Positions 48,301 to 58,019 are shown, numbered from the stretch's first letter. The stretch: 64,000 nucleotides of DNA from Pteria penguin (GCA_035048485.1 CM068583.1:66153306-66217305); one strand, 5' to 3'. Numbers and translations: made by a program. Notes: generated by a model not told the origin, from the letters alone.

Positions 48301-51300
48301 ATCATATGTAGTCTGAATCATCAACACGTTTTGATTCTGCCCACAAGATGCAATTACACAAATGACATTTAATGTGTAGATGATTCAGACTACATAGAAA
48401 AACAACAGTTTGTTTTGAGAGTGACTGATGACCCAAGATGAAAACGTGAAAAAATATTTTCAAAAGTCAAGTCCAAGGCTACTAGGTAAAAAGGGGGTTG
48501 GGATTTATTTAATGAAAAACACATGAAAAATACTGTAGTCTTTTTTATGAACATTCAAAATTAGTGGCAAATGTAAAGTTTACAACAAACAGACAAAAAA
48601 AATATGTCCATAGATTTCTAAATCAGGATAATTCACAGATAATCATTTATAAGCAAACAGACAATCAATTTTCATCAGAAATCTTACATGAGTCACTGCC
48701 TAAGTGAACAAAACAAGCGACCTATGTGTAACATAGTACAATAATACCTCTTCTCTGTACTGTTTACAATGGCATTAAGTTTGTAGAAATATGCCTTCGT
48801 TGGTACCAAAACTTCAGTGTTCTCACGAATCTCTTGTTTGAACATCATTGTCAAGTAATCCTTCACCGAAATCTGTTATCAAAACAAAAGCTTCTTGATA
48901 ACAATGTACTTTAGACTTCTTGATAGCAATGTTTGTTAATGTAAAAGGGGCAGGCTTGGTATAGTGGTTAAGCTCTTGGCTTGCAGCTCTGACAATCTAG
49001 TTTTAATTTCCAGACTGCACCACTATGTTTAAGTTGTTGGTTACCTCTTGCTTCCATGTTGCGATATAACTAAAACATTTTTGAAAGCAAGGTAAAACAC
49101 CAATCAACTAACCAACCTTAATATAAAAAGATTTCTTTGAATAGATCCTTTCAGTATGTAAACAAATGAAATACATGTGCTTTAATAGCAAAAATAGTCA
49201 TCAGCAAATGTTTTCAACATCCACACACAACCAAAACTAGAAAATTGATGAAGTCTTCACCATCTCCATTTTGACCTTTCACTCAGAAATCTTAAACATG
49301 TTTTTCTATCATTCTGCATCTGCATGCGTTTGGGACCTGCAGACTGAATACCTTTTGAACTATCTAGTCACAACCAAAGTGCTGACAGATGAAACAAGAG
49401 GTCCAAATGGCCGTAAATTGCTCACCTAGGACATAGAAAACACTGCAAATCAAAAATACTCCCCACTCTACCTTTTTCGCAATATTATAAAATTCATGAA
49501 AAATAAGCATTTCAGAACATCAAAAGTCAACCATTGGAAAAATATTGATGAAAACCATGCAATTTTGCATGAAAATATCTGAAAAGATGTAAAAAAAAAA
49601 AAAAACATCAAAATTAGTCCATGGCGATCATCTTGAATTAAGAATCTGGTTGAATAAGACAAACTTGGGGTAGGACCTTGATTACTTACTTCCTGTTAGG
49701 TTTGGTGACATTCTGTGCAGCAGCTGCAAAGAAGTGGAAAATATTTCAACCAATTATAGCCAATGATCGCCATCTTAGATTATGGATCGGGTCAAAAAAC
49801 ACAAACTTGGAAAAGGACCTCAAGTGTTTACATCTCGTAAGGTCTGGTGAAATTTTGTGAAGCAGTTGTGAAGAGGAAGTCAAAAATGTGTTAAACGGGT
49901 CAAAAAACACAAATTTGGAAGAGGACCTTGATTACTTACTTCGTGTAAGGTTTGGTGAAATTCTGTATTGCCGTTGCAAAGGAGAAGTCAAACATGAAAA
50001 GTTTATGCCAGAAGACAACGGACAGCATTCTATGACAATAGCTCGCTTGAGCCTTGGACTCAAGTAAGCTAAAAACTGATGGACAAACAGATGGATGAGT
50101 GGAGAGACATTCTACATGATATCAATAAAGCACCTGCATTAAATCAGGGATACTAATAAAGCTTTTTAAAAATTGTATATCATACAATCCAGAAAAGTTA
50201 TCAAACTACACTTTTTAGGTAACTCTGATAGTCTTGTTAAGTATTCCTCCCCATACTTCACATTTATAAAAATAATCCTTTTATTCCAATGTTCAATATT
50301 TATATATTGACTGTGTTTCCCTTATATGCAAGTTAGTAGGGCACCTGCACTGCATTTTCTAATGTTTGACGGTTGCTGTTAAGTGACTAGCACATGTTAT
50401 CTCATCACGTCAAAAGAATACATACTTGTAAAATATCATTCTGAGATCACTTTTTCTTTTGCCCATAAAATTGTGACAAATAATGCAATTCTTCAGAACA
50501 AAACAAAACATGAAACTTACACACTTGTGTTTTTAGAAAATTGGAGTTGAATCGAGAACTATTTGTCAATTTCTAAATGACAGTTGAGCAACTATGTAAC
50601 TGTTTAGACATTTAAACACCCACCCCCCCCCCCCACCCCCACTTGGAATTACGATTTCAATATACAAAAGAGGGTATCCAGTTGGTTGGAATTATGAGAA
50701 AATATATCAATATATAAATATAAGGATTATTTTTAATTTTTTTACGATGCATTGGGGTATGCTTGCAGTCGGTCTTGGAAAAAAATCTTTGTGCTGCACA
50801 GAAATTATTTTTCCAAGACTGATTGCAAACATACCCAAAATGCATCGAAACAAAATTAAAAACAATCCTTAAATGTTATGCCACAAGATAGATTACACCA
50901 CTTTACAAATTATCTTCCCCTAATTTTATAAAACTCTGAATTATTTATTTATAAATCTTGTTACCAAAAATCCAAATTATCTACTCACAAAATTCCCAAT
51001 CATCTTTTGAAATTCTGACACTGTCATCTTATGATATGTTTTGTCAGGATCTATCAATTCTTCTTTAGGCATGTGTATCTGGAAGGGAAGAAACAGTTTA
51101 TATTGCAGAAATCTCTTATATGAAAAGAATGTGTTAAGAAATACACACATGCATTAACAAAATCAAAATAACTTTTCATGTTCAAGATTTTGTTCCTAAC
51201 CAAACATTTTGAGAATACTATGGAGAAAGATACTGGTTCTTCAAGAATATTTTTATTGTTCATATTTGGTACACATTACACCTTAACTACTAAAGACATG

Positions 51301-54300
51301 ACAAACTCTTCTGATGCAGACAGAAAAACATTCCAGAGCTAATGAGATAAATACAATGGCAGCAAATCTGAAGAACAAAAATTTGCTTGTGAGCTAAAAA
51401 AGACTTTCTCTTTGGGTGAAGAGCAGGATACACTCTTGCGCCAACCCTTAAAACCAAAAGTCAAATTTTAATTTGGTAACATTACGCAACCCATTAGTTT
51501 CTATACATTTAAAACTAAAGGAATCCCATATTGAGATTTCATCAATGCTAGATCTAACGTTTCTTTTCTTTTGAAGTCATGATCATATTTTCTATTTTAA
51601 ATCTTTATTATTTACAAGCTTTGATTGTGTCAGCCTTTTAAAAGTTGGCTTCAAACATCTTGATGACTCAGATAAAGTAATAAAAAAATCTGACAATGCA
51701 ATCCCTTCACATATTATATATCATAAAGTGTGTACTGTATACTGAACCAAGACCAAACCAAAAACCACTAAAGACAGTATGGCCATACTGCAAAGCAAAT
51801 TCGAAACAAGGTCAAGGTCACAAAGTCAAAAGTTATGGTATCAATTGAAAGATCTACCTCTATTGATTCAAAGTAAAAATCAAAGTTTTTTAATTGTAGG
51901 TCAAAATTCAGAGTCAAGGTTAATGGATCAAAAGCCATGGCATAGTTTGATAGCTCTGGTCATTATTTTTATACTCCTTTCAGTTGCTGAGATTTTGCTT
52001 CAACCTGAAACTTTAACCAAAATGCTGATGGACAGACAGAGAGACAGACAAACATTGCCAATCTGAAATTGTTTTGCAATCCAGCCAAATACCTAATATA
52101 TTATGCAATGGTATATTGTTGCACCTCAATTGATAATCTTAAATTTAATTACTTCAGCTAATTTTTGTTCAAATTTGTAGACTTTTTCCATGGCAGCTTC
52201 CACTGTAGAATGATCACCACCAAGATAGACTCCGACTTTCGTCGCAAATCCCATGAATCCTTTCTTGTAGTCCTCATATCTTGAATTATTCTTGAAATAT
52301 TCTTCTCTAGATTGCAGTGTTAATCCTGATTGTTCAAACTATTACATATAAAAAACATTTCATATTCACATGATTTAAGATTTGCATGTCCAAACTAATT
52401 AACATTTCACAAAAAAAGTTGACACTTCATTCATTTCTTTAAATGAAAAAAAAAAGTGCTTCATTTTTTATATTAGTTCTACAACAGAATATAACTGTAT
52501 AGATGTTTTCAAAATAGACAATAAACAGTTATAATGACAACAATAAAGACTCACTTCGATGATATAAGCACTACTGTTCTTATTATCCACAGTGACTCCC
52601 ATACTAAACAAAGCATCCTGAGCATATTTATGATTCATGATAAGAGCATCAAGGAAATTCCAAGAAGACGGACTCCAGGACAGTCCAGGTGTTAAACTCC
52701 AGGATCCAAGTTCTTTGATTAACTTAAAGGAATGAAAATTTCTTATAATTTATTCATGTATCTTGTAGTTGTACCTTTAACTTAATACATTAATTTCATT
52801 TCTTTCTTCTTGCTTTAAGTCACACCAAGATTTTTGCATTTAAATGGTGACACATCTACCTGATGTAATATTCACAGAAATTAAGTCATTTGCAAGATCC
52901 ATCTAAAGTAATGAGAAACCTTTAACATGATGTACATGTAGGCTGAAATCATATGAACATAACAGATGCATGTACATTGTATTAATAAGCTAGATTTACT
53001 GGTACATAGAAGATATTCGTTTCTGTAGAGAGGACTGGCATGTCACTTCCAAGAGAGCTGGTATTCCAACAATAGTAGGCCACTTTAAATAACCTTCAAT
53101 CTACACAATGCTACCATGTTACCTTAATAATATTCATATACTGACTTGCTGCCTGAAGACATTAAATAAAGTAGAATACTGACAAAGTAAGAAAGACTCC
53201 ACAGGATGTCCTACTTCTAATGGTTTAATATTTACAATGTTAAAGTTTTTCAAATGAAGGTCAACACCAAGGCCACATGATCAAATTTTTGGTACCAAAT
53301 AGAAAAGTCTTGTTATAAGGAGCACACATGCCAATTATGAAAACCCTACTTTTTACCGTTCAATAACTATGGTCAATACTAAGGTTTTCCAAAAGTAGGT
53401 CAAAGGTAATTGTCAAGGTCACATGATAAAAAATTTTGGTACCAACGAAAAGGTCTTGTCATAAGGAACACAGATGTCAAATATGAAAGCTCTACCTGTG
53501 ACAGAGTACTAGATAGGGCCAAAGTTAAAGTTTTTGCTAATGGACAGACGGACAGACAGAGTGATTACTATAGGCCACCTGCTTATGAAGCAGAGCCCTA
53601 ATAATTTTCCTTTCAAAGGAATGAAACCTACTATGTTTGCTTGTTTTTATATGGTTTATGTCTTGCCAATGTCAGAGGCATTGTACAGAAATTTCAATCC
53701 ATAAAAGGGACTCATTCAAAGCAGTGAGGGATCTTTGGAGTTCCAAATCTACCACGACACTGGCCTCAGTTTTCTAAAAGACAGGAAACGGACAAATCAC
53801 ATACCCTGAATCAACCAAGCATGCTACTGGACTATGCCACATCCAACCTATTTTACTCCAGTTAAAACCATATGCTTGATGGGCCCCTATGTGCTACACA
53901 TTATTTTATGTTCTCTTTATTCTGTAATATACTTACATCAAGAAGTGGCTCTGACCCCAGTTTTTCTACTTTTTCTTCATCCAGACATATATTGTAAAAG
54001 TCTTTGGCTTTCTTTATAGATTTTGAGTGGATCCCTTTGTATGTGTAGACATTTTCCTCTATTAGCTACTCAGTAATATAAAGCTAAGATGTCAATTCAC
54101 TTCCAGTGTCTATATATATCATTCTGAATGTATTTGACAAGACTAATCATGCAGTTTCATTTCATAGACAGATTTATTGATTATTGTTTTCCTTCACTCC
54201 ACAATTATTTCACATATATGGTGACGGTATCTGCCTGATGCCTCCACAGAAATTGATTGCTTTGCAAAAGACCCTACCAAAGCAGTGAGGGATCTTATAT

Positions 54301-57300
54301 GTGCCATGCATATCATGACATGGGACCTCAGTTTTTATTATTTCATCCGAAATACAGGACACCAGCACACCCATGGTGGGAGTCAAACCTGGGCCTTCCG
54401 GTCAAAAACTGAGCACCTCATCCACTGGGCTACACTGGCTTTCATTTAACACATGAAGTTTTGAAAGACATATGAGATAGTGATGACTTTAACTTTTGAC
54501 CTTTTCCTCCCTGATAAAGTTTTTATACAGGGATAATATTCCCCTGTTATATAGGTAAGTAAAATATAACAATTTGAAATAGCAATGTAACAGTATACGA
54601 TCAATTATATTATAAGTACATGTTTAACTAGATAACTGATTTATAATAAAAATATTCAACAATATAAAATTGTTTTTTTAATTTATAGTACAATGCACTC
54701 AAGAAATCAATACTCTTGTTCAGATTGTATCATTAATCAACAAATACTAGACAATTTAAGGGTTCTCGATCCTTGGATGACGTCATATATGTTCCGTCAT
54801 AAGGAGAGGTAAGGAAAGTAAAACTCTGTGTGATTTGTCTTCGTAAAAAATAGTATATATATTATAGTAGTAACAAAATAATGTAAAACTATAGGTCTTA
54901 AACATATTTCTGAATTATTAAAGCCTTACCAAATCATACAAGTTGTTTGCATCAATTTTGTGCCAAAATAAGAAGGTGGTGTTCTTTTATTTTGTTTATT
55001 TTTGAATTTAGCATGGTGATATAAAAAATATTTATGTTCAAAGAAACATACGATATTGCAGAAAAAGTGTAGTGTAAAATTATGAACCACACATACAATT
55101 TATCCTTGTAAGAGCTGCCCTCTAATTGTTTTTAAAATGATTTGGGGACAAAATAGGGGGTAGGGTAATAAAATTTTACTTTGCACGAAATCTAACTTGG
55201 ATACTTACATATTTCTTTTGTTTATTTAGTACATATGGTATTGTAGAATGAAAATAAATTAAGAAAATGAGATTTGCACATATTTTTACATTTTGATGCA
55301 TTTGTAGTGGGAATAATTGTAGCAACCAGTGATGCAAGACGGCCTTTTCTCTCATTATATACATAAGGGATTCTAACAATGATACTGAACCATGAAGGAA
55401 AGATGTTATACTACAAATAAGAAGTGTTTATAATCTGTGGATTTACATAAAATTGGCCGTGCAATGCAAACTCATATTCTCAAAAATTACAAAAATATTA
55501 ATTAAGCATGTTAAGACTCCATAAGTTTGATTTCTTGCTCAAACGAAAACAAATAAAAAAAAAAACACCACCAATTATTTGTGTCATATATGTTCCTCAA
55601 ATAAAAAAAATTTTTGAAAAAGCATGTATTTTTCACTAGTATTTTCTTAGGGATGGATAAACAGAAATTCAAATACAATGTATAAATTGAGAAGATAAAA
55701 ATTACTTACTGGCCGTATAATATCTTCATTTTTGTCTGAGATCTCTGTGAAGATGGAGTATTTCTTTCTAGAAGCTGGAATCTTTGTATTTTTCTCCCAA
55801 TTACCACATGTAAATTGATAGAAGTTCTCACAGGGGTCTGCATTCTGATCCATCTTCGAAGATATATAGGCACTTGTCTGAACACAGTCTAATGTTGTGC
55901 ATGTCTAAATAGATGGTAGAAAATTTGTTCTCCAATATAATTATATACATAAGGAAGTTAACATAAAATTCTTATACACATCCTCAGTCAAATTTAGATA
56001 TATTAGAAAAGAATCAAAATATATCTGAATGAAATCCATGAATCTATGAATTTCCCTGACAAAGGCACTTGCAAAGAAAACACTAAGTACAATAAAGTAC
56101 CAAAAAAATACAAAATTGACCTTACTGCCCACTAGAGTAACTGAGACACATAGAGTTCAAAGAGATGGGAAAAAAGTTTTTGCCTGAATATTCAGGTTTC
56201 CTTCACATATGATATAAATGTGGTGCTATAGGATATGAACATTGGGAATCTGATGTGCAGTTTACAATGAAATATATGTTAATGTTCTTCCGTGTAACCA
56301 AAAGACTTTCTCTGGTGTTCTTGACATACCTTTTGATTCTTTGTCATGTATTGCCAGATGATCACCCCTGCCAGTGTTGCGATGACAACCACTGCTATCG
56401 CCATGACGATTGTCAATCGACATGGATGTTTGTTCCATTTCTTATTTGTCTTTTTCTTCAGAGAATCTGAAATTCATAGAAACCTGAAATTAATATTTCT
56501 ATTATCTACTATAATTTCTTTTTCATAATTTGAAAAGGCAAAAACACAACACAGAACAGCTTGAGGTCTTTAAAATTTGTTCTAAAATATCTTCCATGCA
56601 AAAATTATCACATACACTTCAAACATAAAGACAAATTATATCTTGACCTTGAAGCGGCTTTTTTGAATACTCAAGACAATTAAATAAAAGTGAAAAAGGT
56701 ATGCTGTATCACAAAAAAGTATTTTTCAAAATTCAAACAAACATTTTTTCTTTGAATTTGTCTTATCAATAAACAATAAGGAAATACTGATCTATGTTTA
56801 TGATAGTCAAAGGAAAAAACATATTGTTTCAATTTGCAGAAACTTTGCTGAAACATATAGTTTCTGCCAATTTTACATAGCAGAAACGTGCTGAAACTCA
56901 ATGCAAGAAATGTCCCAGTTGATGTGTGTGTGTACGTGTATGTGCATGTAGTATCATTGTATGTATGTATTACATATGTATGAATATGTATGTATTAAAA
57001 CACAGAAAAAAATTACAACATTCTCTACTCAGGAATGTCAGATAAATCAAAAGCCAGTGTGGCCTAGTAGATAAGGTGCTCGGCTCGTGAATGAGAGGTT
57101 CAACTCCCACCCTAGGCGCACCAGTGTTCTGTCTTTGGGATGAAACAGTTAAAACTGAGGTCCCGTACCGCGGTGGGCGTGGCACGTAAAAGATACCTCA
57201 CTGTTTCAGATGGGTCCATGCCTAAATTCCTATGCATTACATCAGGCAGATGCCGTCACCATATACATGAAATAATCATGGAGTTATGTAAAACAATATT

Positions 57301-58019
57301 CAATCAATCAATTAATCAGATCAATCGAAGGTCAATGCTAGTCACTTCAAAAATAAAAGACAAATGCAGAAGTACAAGAAGTAATACTGAAAAAAAATAA
57401 ATTGTAAAATCTTCTCAAGACATAGCAATTACAAACATATCAAGACACAAACAAAAAAGCTACACACAAAGCACAAAACTTAGTGAAATAAGATATTATA
57501 GATATTTATACATATTGTCATGTTGTTATTAGGTACAATACATAAGAAAATCTAAATAAAAGTCATAGATACATGTAATTATAGATCTATATTGTATAAT
57601 GTTGGATCAACCAAAGATCAATGCAAGTCACAAATAAAGGACAAATGTAAAAACACCAAAACAATAGATATCCATTGAATTCGTTTTACAATGTTCTAAT
57701 ATATCTCTCCGAGAATAAATTTTATTTACATGATTATGATGATGTTTACATCAAACTTCAAAATGAAAATGATCATGTCCAAATTTCATAGAGGCCTAGA
57801 ACAAGATAACTGCATTACTACATTCCCACCCTAAAGTCAGCAAAGCCTACCTCTCTGTGTCAACTCCTCACTGGAACTGGATAGAGAATCTTGATACACT
57901 CTGTACTTGTAACCCTCAGATATCATCCTATTCCATGCTCGACTGACTTCAGGTTTGGAATTACTACTTTCCTGGCTTTTATTTATTAGTTCTGACTTTT
58001 CATCACTCATACTTGTCAT
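32603..58019 (-). CDS. M13 zinc metallopeptidase (neprilysin/ECE-like), 16 exons plus one candidate
   Basis: A type II membrane ectopeptidase that would cleave small extracellular peptides. The joined exons give an N-terminal cytoplasmic tail (about 70 residues), a transmembrane helix (about residues 74-94), the M13 N-domain and the M13 catalytic domain. Catalytic features: NAYYSP substrate-binding motif, HEMTH zinc motif, GENIADNGG (third zinc ligand and Asp), [10 protein letters not shown] (transition-state His and Arg) and a C-terminal KCQVW. All introns are GT-AG and all phases agree except between 46,466 and 41,976, where a 3n+2 exon is required. A weak candidate at 44,079-44,158 fits the phase and would make a 775-residue protein, normal for the family. 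The start ATG at 58,019 has an in-frame stop four codons before it. Neprilysin versus ECE cannot be settled here: [25 protein letters not shown] and the C-x-V-W end fit both. Confidence 0.95.
32935..33075 (-). repeat. SINE tail fragment, minus orientation
   Basis: 'ccatgattatttcatatata', 'ggtgacggcatctgcctgat' and 'gcagtgagggatctttt' match the 3' part of the SINEs at 54.2 and 57.1 kb. Lies in the last intron. Confidence 0.75.
33362..33520. repeat. 54-bp tandem triplication of an exon end plus splice donor
   Basis: Three 54-bp units read on the minus strand as 'AATACTTACTGATGAACATA', 'CTTACAG(C/T)AAATACAG', 'GTATGTATCT(T/C)AT'. The first is the real end of the penultimate exon. The others lie in the following intron. 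The third copy has two substitutions. Confidence 0.97.
33482..33558 (-). CDS. Peptidase penultimate exon: transition-state His/Arg
   Basis: [14 protein letters not shown] then [12 protein letters not shown], matching the family's W-C ... TD-x-H-S-P-x-(F/Y)-R, with the His and Arg that stabilise the transition state. Acceptor TTTTAG, donor ACAG|GTATGT, phase 0-2. Two further copies of the exon's last 35 bp with the same donor lie at 54-bp intervals downstream, ending at 33,428 and 33,374. All three donors keep the frame. Confidence 0.95.
33809..33884. repeat. (TC)n(TA)n microsatellite
   Basis: About 17 TC and then about 20 TA dinucleotides in an intron. Confidence 0.95.
34275..34440. repeat. 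Near-perfect 80-bp-arm palindrome
   Basis: Left arm 34,275-34,354 and right arm 34,361-34,440 are reverse complements with one mismatch (g at 34,316), around the loop 'gtgcta'. The ends are TA-rich and run into a TA microsatellite. Looks like a foldback/MITE-type insertion into TA. Confidence 0.95.
34441..34488. repeat. (AT)n microsatellite
   Basis: 24 AT units between the palindrome and the 48-bp array. Confidence 0.95.
34495..35790. repeat. 48-bp minisatellite, about 26 copies
   Basis: The unit contains 'ccaacatctcaccaccagag' and 'atgtcagaactcttacttta'. Markers at 34,586 and 34,634 set the 48-bp period. Because 48 is divisible by three, open frames of 118-275 codons appear on both strands. 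They lie within a peptidase intron and are not genes. Confidence 0.97.
35838..35920. repeat. Imperfect palindrome, about 40-bp arms
   Basis: 'tctgaaatgaattttcattt' ... 'tatgaaacaagtt' pairs with 'gtttcataagtaccatatg' ... 'tctttcaga' with several mismatches. Flanked by a TA microsatellite (35,800-35,831), like the larger palindrome at 34.3 kb. Confidence 0.85.
36020..36235. repeat. Degenerate outliers of the 48-bp array
   Basis: 'catctcactgctagggatgt', 'catctcactgccagagatat' and 'tatctcactgctacagatgt' are diverged copies separated by TA tracts. Confidence 0.8.
36396..36563 (-). CDS. Peptidase exon: ENxxD motif
   Basis: [20 protein letters not shown] holds the third zinc ligand (Glu) and its Asp partner. 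[18 protein letters not shown] follows. Acceptor TTTCCAG, donor CAG|GTGAGC, 56 codons. Confidence 0.98.
36655..37345. repeat. 27-bp minisatellite, about 25 copies
   Basis: Unit 'gtagctagaataagtttgtt' plus 'tattgtg', period 27 (aactagaat at 36,665 and 36,692). The nine-codon periodic frames on both strands are artefacts. Lies in the intron before the ENxxD exon. Confidence 0.97.
37352..38945 (+). pseudogene. Jockey/CR1-like RT fragment embedded in the 27-bp array
   Basis: Begins mid-protein at [11 protein letters not shown] (37,352), then [10 protein letters not shown] (about 37,470), a [15 protein letters not shown] segment (about 37,765), [20 protein letters not shown] (about 37,965), [16 protein letters not shown] (about 38,265), [15 protein letters not shown] (about 38,400), [20 protein letters not shown] (about 38,530) and [17 protein letters not shown] (about 38,695), ending near 38,945. 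Frameshifts and stops are numerous and the YADD region is unreadable. It is antisense to the host gene. Satellite units of the same 27-bp family lie on both sides. Confidence 0.88.
38946..39175. repeat. 27-bp minisatellite, far side of the RT fragment
   Basis: Degenerate 'ggtaactagagtaagtttg' units continue after the retroelement fragment, with variants such as 'ggtaactggagtaggtctg'. Confidence 0.85.
39466..39590 (-). CDS. Peptidase exon: after the zinc motif
   Basis: [34 protein letters not shown] and TAEGIH correspond to the G-R-x-(F/Y)-D-x-x-G-x-L-x-x-WW and C-M-x-x-Q-Y segments. Acceptor ATATAG, donor CAT|GTAAGT, phase 1-0. Confidence 0.97.
39750..39817 (-). CDS. Peptidase exon: HExxH zinc motif
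   Basis: [20 protein letters not shown] then NTG. HEMTH supplies two zinc ligands and the catalytic Glu. Acceptor TTACAG, donor ACTG|GTTAGT, 68 bp, phase 2-1. Confidence 0.97.
39913..40412. repeat. 17-bp minisatellite, about 29 copies
   Basis: Unit 'gac(t/a)tgatacaatgtaa'. Three units make 51 bp, so the 17-residue periodic frames on the minus strand are artefacts. In the intron before the HExxH exon. Confidence 0.97.
41866..41976 (-). CDS. Peptidase exon: substrate-binding NAYY motif
   Basis: [16 protein letters not shown], then [23 protein letters not shown] binds substrate backbone in M13 enzymes and PAGILQ-P-F is invariant. Acceptor ATAG, donor CCTAT|GTAAGT. It starts with one base of a split codon. 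Confidence 0.97.
42100..42470. repeat. Dispersed intron repeat, two tandem-like copies
   Basis: 'gtaggtaaatcttcaaggtc' and 'gtaggtcaaactccaaggtc' start two related blocks with 'ataaaaggttttg' and 'aaagtttttgtctacggaca'. The same family is at 51.77-52.08 and 53.22-53.61 kb. Confidence 0.75.
42640..43860. repeat. 'Tgacctttgacc' repeat family, divergent copies
   Basis: Six or more blocks with the order 'tgtgaccttgaccttg', 'cttggttcaaggtcat', 'ttctgtgaaatatt' and 'aaaaagttatggcc', spaced about 120-150 bp, more diverged than the array at 45.1 kb. Confidence 0.85.
44079..44158 (-). CDS. Candidate peptidase exon between 10 and 11 (weak)
   Basis: An open 80-bp segment that begins and ends in the only phases that can join exon 10 to the NAYYSP exon. 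It reads [16 protein letters not shown], then [10 protein letters not shown]. The YFNALL piece resembles the conserved YF-x-N-x-L of this region, and the length brings the protein to 775 residues. Against it, the usual 'LRKPVD' motif before the Trp is absent, and the acceptor (CAGTTAG) lacks a pyrimidine tract. Confidence 0.3.
45130..46400. repeat. About 145-bp tandem array with nuclear-receptor-like motifs
   Basis: Nine blocks marked by 'ttctgtgaaatatt' about every 145 bp, each with 'tgaccttgacctttgacct' and 'ggttcaaggtcatgacacac'. It sits in the large intron next to exon 10. The fragments read as protein by chance are not coding. Confidence 0.9.
46466..46642 (-). CDS. Peptidase exon 10
   Basis: [20 protein letters not shown], then [20 protein letters not shown] and IGYPDWI, the signature end of the N-domain. 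Donor AAT|GTGAGT, 59 codons, phase 0-0. The next expected residues are not contiguous. Confidence 0.97.
47829..48051 (-). CDS. Peptidase exon 9
   Basis: [12 protein letters not shown] (family T-x-x-NY-x-x-W), [20 protein letters not shown] and LYVKDYF. Acceptor TTTTAG, donor CAAG|GTAATA, phase 2-0, 223 bp. Confidence 0.97.
48306..48397. repeat. 22-bp inverted repeat
   Basis: 'atgtagtctgaatcatcaac' and its reverse complement near 48,376-48,397 (one mismatch over 22 bp) flank about 48 bp. Resembles terminal inverted repeats of a small MITE. Lies in an intron. Confidence 0.85.
48748..48872 (-). CDS. Peptidase exon 8
   Basis: [20 protein letters not shown], then [19 protein letters not shown], the M13 'Y-x-x-L' segment. 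Acceptor AACAG, donor AAGAG|GTATTA, phase 0-2. Confidence 0.9.
48955..49120 (+). repeat. tRNA-derived SINE, plus orientation
   Basis: A tRNA-like head, 'gcttggtatagtggttaagc', is followed by 'ctcttgcttccatgttgcga' and 'tataactaaaacatttttga', and ends 'aatcaactaaccaacc'. The core matches the inverted fragment at 5,966-6,062. Confidence 0.75.
49385..50060. repeat. Bivalve-type dispersed repeat, three internal copies
   Basis: Starts 'caagaggtccaaatggccgt' and 'aaattgctcaccta'. Then three about 120-150 bp blocks carry 'aggaccttgattacttactt' or a variant, followed by '(t/c)gtaaggtttggtgaaattc' and 'gcagttgtgaagag', ending with 'caatagctcgcttgagcc'. This family is why I favour a bivalve. Confidence 0.75.
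50622..50641. repeat. Poly-C tract
   Basis: Run of C interrupted by two A. Confidence 0.9.
50721..50871. repeat. Long imperfect palindrome (foldback)
   Basis: Arms of about 74 bp ('taaggattatttttaatttt' ... 'ggtcttggaaaaaaatcttt') pair with the rc of '...ttccaagactgattgcaaac' ... 'aaaaacaatcctta', centred on 'ctg' near 50,795, with about ten mismatches or indels. No coding capacity; MITE-like. Confidence 0.88.
50989..51078 (-). CDS. Peptidase exon 7
   Basis: [20 protein letters not shown] then [10 protein letters not shown]. The Y-x-K-M-T-V pattern corresponds to the family's YN(P)MT segment. Acceptor TTCCAG, donor TTT|GTGAGT, 30 codons. Confidence 0.88.
51770..52078. repeat. Dispersed intron repeat copy
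   Basis: 'aaggtcaaggtcacaaagtc', 'aagttatggtatcaattgaa' and 'atggacagacagagagacag' place it in the same family as 42.1 and 53.2 kb. The 95-codon plus frame here is repeat-derived. Confidence 0.7.
52153..52338 (-). CDS. Peptidase exon 6
   Basis: [34 protein letters not shown] and [10 protein letters not shown] match the M13 N-domain. Acceptor AATAG, donor GAA|GTAATT (weak at +5), 62 codons, phase 0-0. Confidence 0.93.
52555..52722 (-). CDS. Peptidase exon 5
   Basis: Starts [16 protein letters not shown] (family G-x-W motif) and continues with [13 protein letters not shown] and [16 protein letters not shown]. Donor GAA|GTGAGT, 56 codons, phase 0-0. Confidence 0.95.
53225..53605. repeat. Dispersed intron repeat, two copies
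   Basis: Two blocks with 'ttttggtaccaa(a/c)', 'aaaggtcttgtcataaggaa' (or 'aaagtcttgttataagg') and a final 'aatggacagacggacagaca'. Confidence 0.75.
53690..53800 (-). repeat. SINE middle fragment, minus orientation
   Basis: 'aaagcagtgagggatctttg' and 'cctcagttttctaaaagaca' match the SINE body at 54.2-54.4 kb. Confidence 0.65.
53937..54065 (-). CDS. Peptidase exon 4
   Basis: Encodes [20 protein letters not shown] then [10 protein letters not shown], the conserved K-x-x-Y-x-x-C of the family. Acceptor GAGTAG, donor GAT|GTAAGT, 43 codons, phase 0-0. Confidence 0.92.
54174..54445 (-). repeat. tRNA-derived SINE, minus orientation, near full length
   Basis: Reverse complement of the 57.05-57.33 kb copy. 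The head at 54,360-54,445 has a degenerate B box ('gtcaaacctg') and A box ('ccactgggctacactggctt'), and 'atatggtgacggtatctgcc' lies in the core. Confidence 0.85.
55710..55904 (-). CDS. Peptidase exon 3: start of M13 N-domain
   Basis: Begins [14 protein letters not shown] and contains [16 protein letters not shown], the conserved Cys-rich opening of M13 ectodomains. Acceptor TTTAG, donor CCA|GTAAGT, phase 0-0, 65 codons. Confidence 0.97.
56330..56466 (-). CDS. Peptidase exon 2: transmembrane segment
   Basis: Acceptor TTTCAG and donor AAG|GTATGT. A basic [13 protein letters not shown] stretch precedes the hydrophobic [20 protein letters not shown] helix, which sets the N-in topology. Phase 1 to 0. 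Confidence 0.92.
57051..57325 (+). repeat. tRNA-derived SINE, plus orientation, full length
   Basis: An A-box-like 'tggcctagtagataagg' at 57,060 and a B box 'ggttcaactcc' at 57,097-57,107. The body has 'aactgaggtcccgtaccgcg' and 'catcaggcagatgccgtcac', and the tail is (AATC)n. Lies in intron 1. Confidence 0.88.
57851..58019 (-). CDS. Peptidase exon 1: cytoplasmic N-terminus
   Basis: ATG at 58,019, then [16 protein letters not shown] and a Ser-rich acidic tail ending [10 protein letters not shown]. The donor is GAG|GTAGGC, phase 1. A second in-frame ATG three codons on could also be used. No signal peptide, as expected for a type II protein. Confidence 0.85.
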
